Shown here piece after piece: positions 60,583 to 64,000 of a DNA stretch of 64,000 bases. Source of the stretch: Streptomyces hoynatensis. Lineage in GTDB: Bacteria > Actinomycetota > Actinomycetes > Streptomycetales > Streptomycetaceae. The notes below the pieces were generated by a model. That model ran no database searches. It was not told the origin of the DNA and saw only the letters and a program-made list of their open reading frames with translations. The stretch covers positions 1 through 64,000 of the forward strand of contig NZ_RBAL01000021.1 of assembly GCF_003626535.1 (NCBI RefSeq), read 5' to 3'. The position numbers and the translations under genes are program-made. How positions within the stretch are numbered: the first letter of the stretch is position 1; each line of letters opens with the position of its first letter.

Positions 60583-61710
60583 ATGGATCGCGCGACCAAT
60601 GCCCACCCCTATGACGCTGTGCTGCTGCTCTCCTTCGGCGGACCCGAGGGCCCGGACGACGTGCTGCCCTTCCTGGAGAACGTCACCCGCGGGCGTGGCA
60701 TCCCGAAGGAGCGTCTCGCCGAGGTCGGTGCCCACTACCACCTCTTCGGCGGCGTGAGCCCGATCAACGAGCAGAACCGCACGCTGCTCGCCGCGCTGCG
60801 CGCCGACTTCGCCGCCCAGGGCCTCGACCTGCCGGTCTACTGGGGCAACCGCAACTGGGCGCCGTACCTGACGGACACGCTCCGGGAGATGGTGGCCGAC
60901 GGCAGGCGGCGGATTCTGGCCCTGGTCACCAGCGCCTACGCCTCCTACTCCGGCTGCCGCCAGTACCGCGAGGACCTGGCCGCCGCGCTCGCCACCCTCG
61001 AGGAGGAGGGGCGGGAGCTGCCCCGGGTGGACAAGCTGCGGCTCTACTACAACCACCCCGGCTTCCTCACCACGGTGACCGAGGGAGTGCTCGCCGCCCT
61101 GGCCGAGCTGCCCGAGGAGGTCCGCAGGGGCGCGCACCTGGCCTTCACCACGCACTCGATCCCGGACGCGGCCGCCGACGTCTCCGGCCCGCCCCCGGCC
61201 CACGGGCCAGGCGGCGCCTACGTGGCCCAGCACCTGGACGCCGCCGGGTATGTCGCCGGGGCGGTGCGCGAGGCCACCGGCGTGGACTACCCCTGGGAGC
61301 TCGTCTACCAGTCGCGCAGCGGCGCCCCGCACGTGCCGTGGCTGGAGCCCGACATCGTGGACCACCTGCGCGGGCTGCCGGGCAAGGGCGCCTCCGCCGT
61401 GGTGATGATCCCGATCGGGTTCGTCTCGGACCACATGGAGGTCCGCTTCGACCTGGACACCGAGGCCATGGAGGCGGCCAAGGAGATCGGCCTGCCCGCC
61501 GTGCGGTCGGCCACCGTCGGCGCCGACCCGCGGTTCGTCGCCGCGGTGCGCGACCTGGTGCTGGAGCGGGCCGCCACCGAGCGCGGCGAGCGGCCGGGCC
61601 GCGCCGCCCTCGGCGACCTCGGGCCCAGCCACGACGTCTGCCCGGCCGGCTGCTGCCAGGGCCGGGTGGCCAAGCCCGCCGCGGCCGGCGCCGACAGCCC
61701 CTTCGCCTGA
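60583..61710 (+). CDS. hemH: Ferrochelatase (coproporphyrin-type)
   Basis: 375 residues. It inserts Fe(II) into porphyrin; in actinobacteria the substrate is coproporphyrin III, so cpfC is the better functional name. The family's LLSFGGPEGPDDV start, NRNWAPYL, TSAYASYSGCRQY and the catalytic histidine region FTTHSIP are present, with the acidic metal-site partner in the PIGFVSDHMEV segment. Cys in SGCRQY and a C-terminal DVCPAGCC cluster suggest the [2Fe-2S] site known in actinobacterial enzymes. ATG 60583 lacks a ribosome site and is probably leaderless. The inositol phosphatase gene follows after 79 bases. Confidence 0.93.
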   Translation: MDRATNAHPYDAVLLLSFGGPEGPDDVLPFLENVTRGRGIPKERLAEVGAHYHLFGGVSPINEQNRTLLAALRADFAAQGLDLPVYWGNRNWAPYLTDTLREMVADGRRRILALVTSAYASYSGCRQYREDLAAALATLEEEGRELPRVDKLRLYYNHPGFLTTVTEGVLAALAELPEEVRRGAHLAFTTHSIPDAAADVSGPPPAHGPGGAYVAQHLDAAGYVAGAVREATGVDYPWELVYQSRSGAPHVPWLEPDIVDHLRGLPGKGASAVVMIPIGFVSDHMEVRFDLDTEAMEAAKEIGLPAVRSATVGADPRFVAAVRDLVLERAATERGERPGRAALGDLGPSHDVCPAGCCQGRVAKPAAAGADSPFA

Positions 61711-61789
61711 CCCGGCCCGCCACCCGGCCCGAGACCCCGACCCGAGACCCCGACCGGAGATCCGATCGGAGACCAAGGAGCGTCACACC

Positions 61790-62647
61790 GTGTCCGCAGG
61801 ACCGTCCCAAGGACCGCCGCAAGAAGCCGGCGCCGGCCCGGAGCTGGTCGCCGAGCTCCTCGCGCTCGCCGAGGAGGCCGCCGGCCTCGCCGGGCGGCTG
61901 CTGCGCGACGGCCGCCCGGCCGACCTCGGCGTCGCCGCCACCAAGTCCAGCCCGATCGACGTCGTCACCGAGATGGACCTCGCCGCCGAGAAGCTGATCA
62001 CCGGCTTCCTCACCGAGCGGCGCCCGGCCGACGGCATCCTCGGCGAGGAGGGCGGCGAAAGCCGGGGCACCAGCGGCGTGCGGTGGGTCGTCGACCCGCT
62101 GGACGGCACCGTGAACTACCTGTACGGACTGCCTCAGTGGGCGGTGTCGATCGCCGCGCAGTGGCACGGCGAGACGGTGGCAGGCGTCGTCGCGGCGCCG
62201 ATGCGCGGCGAGACCTACCGGGCCTTCGCCGGGGGCGGCGCCCAGCGCCTGGTCGCGGGGCGGGAGCCGAGCCCGCTGCGCCCGCGCCCCTCCCCGCCCC
62301 TGGACCAGGCGCTGATCGGCACCGGCTTCAACTACGTCCTCGAGGTCCGCACCGCGCAGGCCGCCCTCGCCCAGCGGCTGATCCCCCGGGTGCGGGACAT
62401 CAGGCGCTCGGGCTCCGCGGCCATCGACCTGTGCGACGTGGCCGGCGGACGGCTCGACGGCTTCTTCGAACGGGGCCTTGCGCCCTGGGACCTGGCCGCA
62501 GGAGACCTCATCGCCAGGGAGGCCGGGGCGCTGACCGGCGGGCGGGTGGGCGCGCGCCCGGACGGCGAGCTCGCCGTGGCCGCAAGCCCCGGCGTCTTCG
62601 AGGTGCTCCAGCCGCTGCTCGACGAGCTCGGCGCCTGGCACGACTGA
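61790..62647 (+). CDS. Inositol monophosphatase family protein
   Basis: 285 residues. The metal-dependent phosphatase motifs are intact: EEGG for the first metal, WVVDPLDGTVNYLYG (about 101-115) and PWDLAAGDLIAREAGA near the C-terminus. The family acts on inositol-1-phosphate, histidinol phosphate, PAP or sugar phosphates; the substrate is not shown by the sequence. The first 25 residues are Pro/Gly-rich. Start GTG 61790 follows AAGGAG by nine bases. It is likely co-transcribed with hemH, and a hairpin follows. Confidence 0.9.
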   Translation: MSAGPSQGPPQEAGAGPELVAELLALAEEAAGLAGRLLRDGRPADLGVAATKSSPIDVVTEMDLAAEKLITGFLTERRPADGILGEEGGESRGTSGVRWVVDPLDGTVNYLYGLPQWAVSIAAQWHGETVAGVVAAPMRGETYRAFAGGGAQRLVAGREPSPLRPRPSPPLDQALIGTGFNYVLEVRTAQAALAQRLIPRVRDIRRSGSAAIDLCDVAGGRLDGFFERGLAPWDLAAGDLIAREAGALTGGRVGARPDGELAVAASPGVFEVLQPLLDELGAWHD

Positions 62648-62702
62648 GGGGCGCGGCCCGGCGGCCGCGCCCAGGCCCTGGCCTGCCGGGGCCCGAACGC
62701 CG

Positions 62703-62731
62703 AAGCGCCCCCGGTGACCCCGGGGGCGCTT
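62703..62731. terminator. Terminator after the inositol phosphatase gene
   Basis: A 12-base-pair stem (62703-62714 with 62720-62731) with a five-base loop; usable in both directions. Confidence 0.85.
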
Positions 62732-62759
62732 GTCGACGATGCGTGTCGGGCAGAACGGT

Positions 62760-62933
62760 TCAGGCGGTACGTGAGCCGACTTCCACGCCGTACTCGGCGG
62801 CCAGCCGGTGCAGGTCGTCCAGCTCGGCCTGCTCCACGTCCATCGCGAACACATCTCCGGCCTCACGAGCGTTGTGCAGATCGGACTCGGTGTTCGCAAT
62901 GCGCTGCAGAATTCCAGCGGTGAACGCGTCCAA
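62760..62933 (-). CDS. Small conserved-looking protein, 57 residues, function unknown
   Basis: A short minus-strand gene read from TTG 62933 (preceded by GAGGGG seven bases upstream) to TGA 62760-62762. It begins LDAFTAGILQRIANTESDL and is mostly two charged amphipathic helices (EQAELDDLHRLAAEYGVEV). Coding bias is normal for the genome. Comparable small proteins stand in the same position before cutR in other Streptomyces, from memory. No function is known to me. Confidence 0.65.
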   Translation of the reverse strand: MDAFTAGILQRIANTESDLHNAREAGDVFAMDVEQAELDDLHRLAAEYGVEVGSRTA

Positions 62934-63257
62934 GGTGCGCCCCCTCGTCTTCGATCGGTCGGCACCGGGGGATGCCGGGGGTGGGTACGACCACGGCGAG
63001 CCAAACCGCGGGTCGGCAGCGTGCGGGTTGCTTGCCGCCCGGGCACGGGGTGGTCGTGGGGTGTGTGCCTTGTCCTCCCCGACAAAGCGAAGCGGGAAAC
63101 CCGGCTCCCCGAAGAAATCAGAAAATCCGCGCCCGGGGCCCGGGACCGGCCGCTTTACCAGCCGTTTATGCGGGGGCGAGGCAGGATGGAGGCGGGGAGG
63201 GCCATCCAGGCGACCTGCCCAGGACCGTCACGGCACTCACGAGAGTAAGGACAAGAC
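62934..63257. other. Divergent region before cutR
   Basis: 324 bases between the small minus-strand gene and cutR. A locally AT-richer stretch (63110-63175, with TTTACC and TTTATG) may hold a promoter for cutR, but I cannot assign hexamers firmly. No RNA gene or repeat was seen. Confidence 0.4.
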
Positions 63258-63911
63258 GTGCGCGTACTCGTCGTCGAGGACGAGCAACTGCTCGCCGACG
63301 CGGTGGCCACGGGCCTCCGCCGCGAGGCCATGGCCGTGGACGTCGTCTACGACGGCGCCGCGGCCACCGAGCGCGTCGACCTGAACGACTACGACGTCGT
63401 CGTCCTCGACCGCGATCTTCCCCTGGTGCACGGCGACGACGTGTGCCGGTACATCGTGCGGCTGGGCAAGGAGACCAGGGTGCTCATGCTGACCGCCTCG
63501 GGAGACGTCAGCGACCGCGTCGAGGGCCTGGAGATCGGGGCCGACGACTACCTGCCCAAGCCCTTCGCCTTCCGGGAGCTCATCGCCCGGGTCAGGGCGC
63601 TCGGCAGGCGGGCCACCGCCCCGCTGCCGCCGGTGCTGGAGCGCTCGGGGATACGGCTCGACCCCAACCGCAGGGAGGTCTTCCGCGGCGAGCGGCAGGT
63701 GCACCTGGCGCCGAAGGAGTTCGCGGTGCTCGAGGTGCTGATGCGCAGCGCCGGCGTCGTGGTCTCCGCCGAGCAGCTGCTGGAGAAGGCCTGGGACGAG
63801 AACACCGACCCGTTCACGAACGTGGTCCGGGTCACGGTGATGACGCTCAGGCGCAAGCTCGGGGAGCCGCCGGTGATCACCACCGTGCCCGGCGCGGGAT
63901 ACCGGATCTGA
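63258..63911 (+). CDS. cutR: Two-component response regulator CutR (OmpR family)
   Basis: 217 residues. The receiver domain (1-115) has the acidic pocket VVEDEQ, the phospho-accepting Asp in VVLDRDLP (about residue 52), Thr/Ser in MLTASG and Lys in LPKPF. A winged helix-turn-helix follows (about 125-217), ending TTVPGAGYRI. It is identified as CutR of the CutRS pair, known from Streptomyces antibiotic and secretion-stress control, by its position after the hemH region. Start GTG 63258 follows AAGGACAAGAC. A kinase gene begins four bases after its stop codon. Confidence 0.9.
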   Translation: MRVLVVEDEQLLADAVATGLRREAMAVDVVYDGAAATERVDLNDYDVVVLDRDLPLVHGDDVCRYIVRLGKETRVLMLTASGDVSDRVEGLEIGADDYLPKPFAFRELIARVRALGRRATAPLPPVLERSGIRLDPNRREVFRGERQVHLAPKEFAVLEVLMRSAGVVVSAEQLLEKAWDENTDPFTNVVRVTVMTLRRKLGEPPVITTVPGAGYRI

Positions 63912-63914
63912 GCC

Positions 63915-64000
63915 ATGGCAGCCTCTCCCTCTCCCTCGTCTCCCTCGCCTTCCTCGCCGCCGTCCCCCGCGGTCCCCCCGCCGCTGCCGGGCCACCGGCC
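63915..64000 (+). CDS. cutS: Start of a sensor kinase gene, probably cutS (partial)
   Basis: ATG 63915 opens a frame reading MAASPSPSSPSPSSPPS and running off the right edge. Only a Ser/Pro-rich N-terminus is visible, so no kinase domain can be seen. The call rests on its four-base spacing from cutR and the CutRS order known in Streptomyces. Confidence 0.6.
   Translation, partial: MAASPSPSSPSPSSPPSPAVPPPLPGHR

Overview
The window reads as Streptomyces chromosome. Coding is very GC-rich with strong third-position bias, and the genes include HrdB, WhiH, SepH, a SARP regulator, class II ribonucleotide reductase with NrdR, and CutR. From about 12.4 kb to the right end the gene order resembles, from memory, the S. 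coelicolor block running from the DinG-type helicase and LexA through NrdR-NrdJ, RNase HII, WhiH-HrdB, topoisomerase IV, HPr, SepH and ferrochelatase to CutRS. No tRNA, rRNA, CRISPR array, insertion sequence or integrase was seen.

Layout. Bases 1-5704 (minus strand, running off the left edge) hold the first gene of a modular type I polyketide synthase: a KSQ-AT-ACP loading module followed by KS-AT of module 1, both ATs with methylmalonyl-type motifs. A 650-base divergent control region separates it from a SARP activator, which is followed by panD. Next come a secreted trypsin-like lipoprotein and a two-gene remnant of an NIS siderophore pathway (IucA/IucC synthetase plus acyltransferase). The genome-maintenance block then starts: DinG-like helicase, lexA with an SOS box, nrdR-nrdJ with paired NrdR boxes, a histidine phosphatase, rnhB, and a RecQ helicase fused to a phosphoribosyltransferase-like domain that carries a TTA (bldA) codon.

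24-34 kb holds DUF4192, an NrtR-like Nudix protein, an ABC ATPase-permease, the sporulation regulator whiH, the principal sigma factor hrdB, a small zinc-ribbon protein and parE. At 35.2-43.4 kb a sugar-use locus interrupts the housekeeping set: LacI regulator, lipoprotein binding protein, two permeases, GH13 alpha-glucosidase and a secreted GH87-like beta-helix glucanase. Two matching operator sequences suggest that one regulator controls it. The simplest reading is that the secreted enzyme cuts an alpha-glucan, the transporter imports the oligosaccharides and the GH13 enzyme hydrolyses them.

43.5-64 kb holds a CobW GTPase, parC, a paired M16 peptidase, a GntR regulator, ptsH (HPr), a GNAT-acyl-CoA synthetase protein acetyltransferase, a DUF5998-phosphodiesterase-thymidine kinase operon, a VOC protein, a sulfurtransferase, sepH, hemH/cpfC, an inositol monophosphatase, a 57-residue unrecognised protein, cutR and the beginning of cutS. 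Convergent gene pairs mostly share strong hairpin terminators. Many genes have a -10 hexamer 6-7 bases before the start codon and no leader room, so leaderless transcription appears common here.
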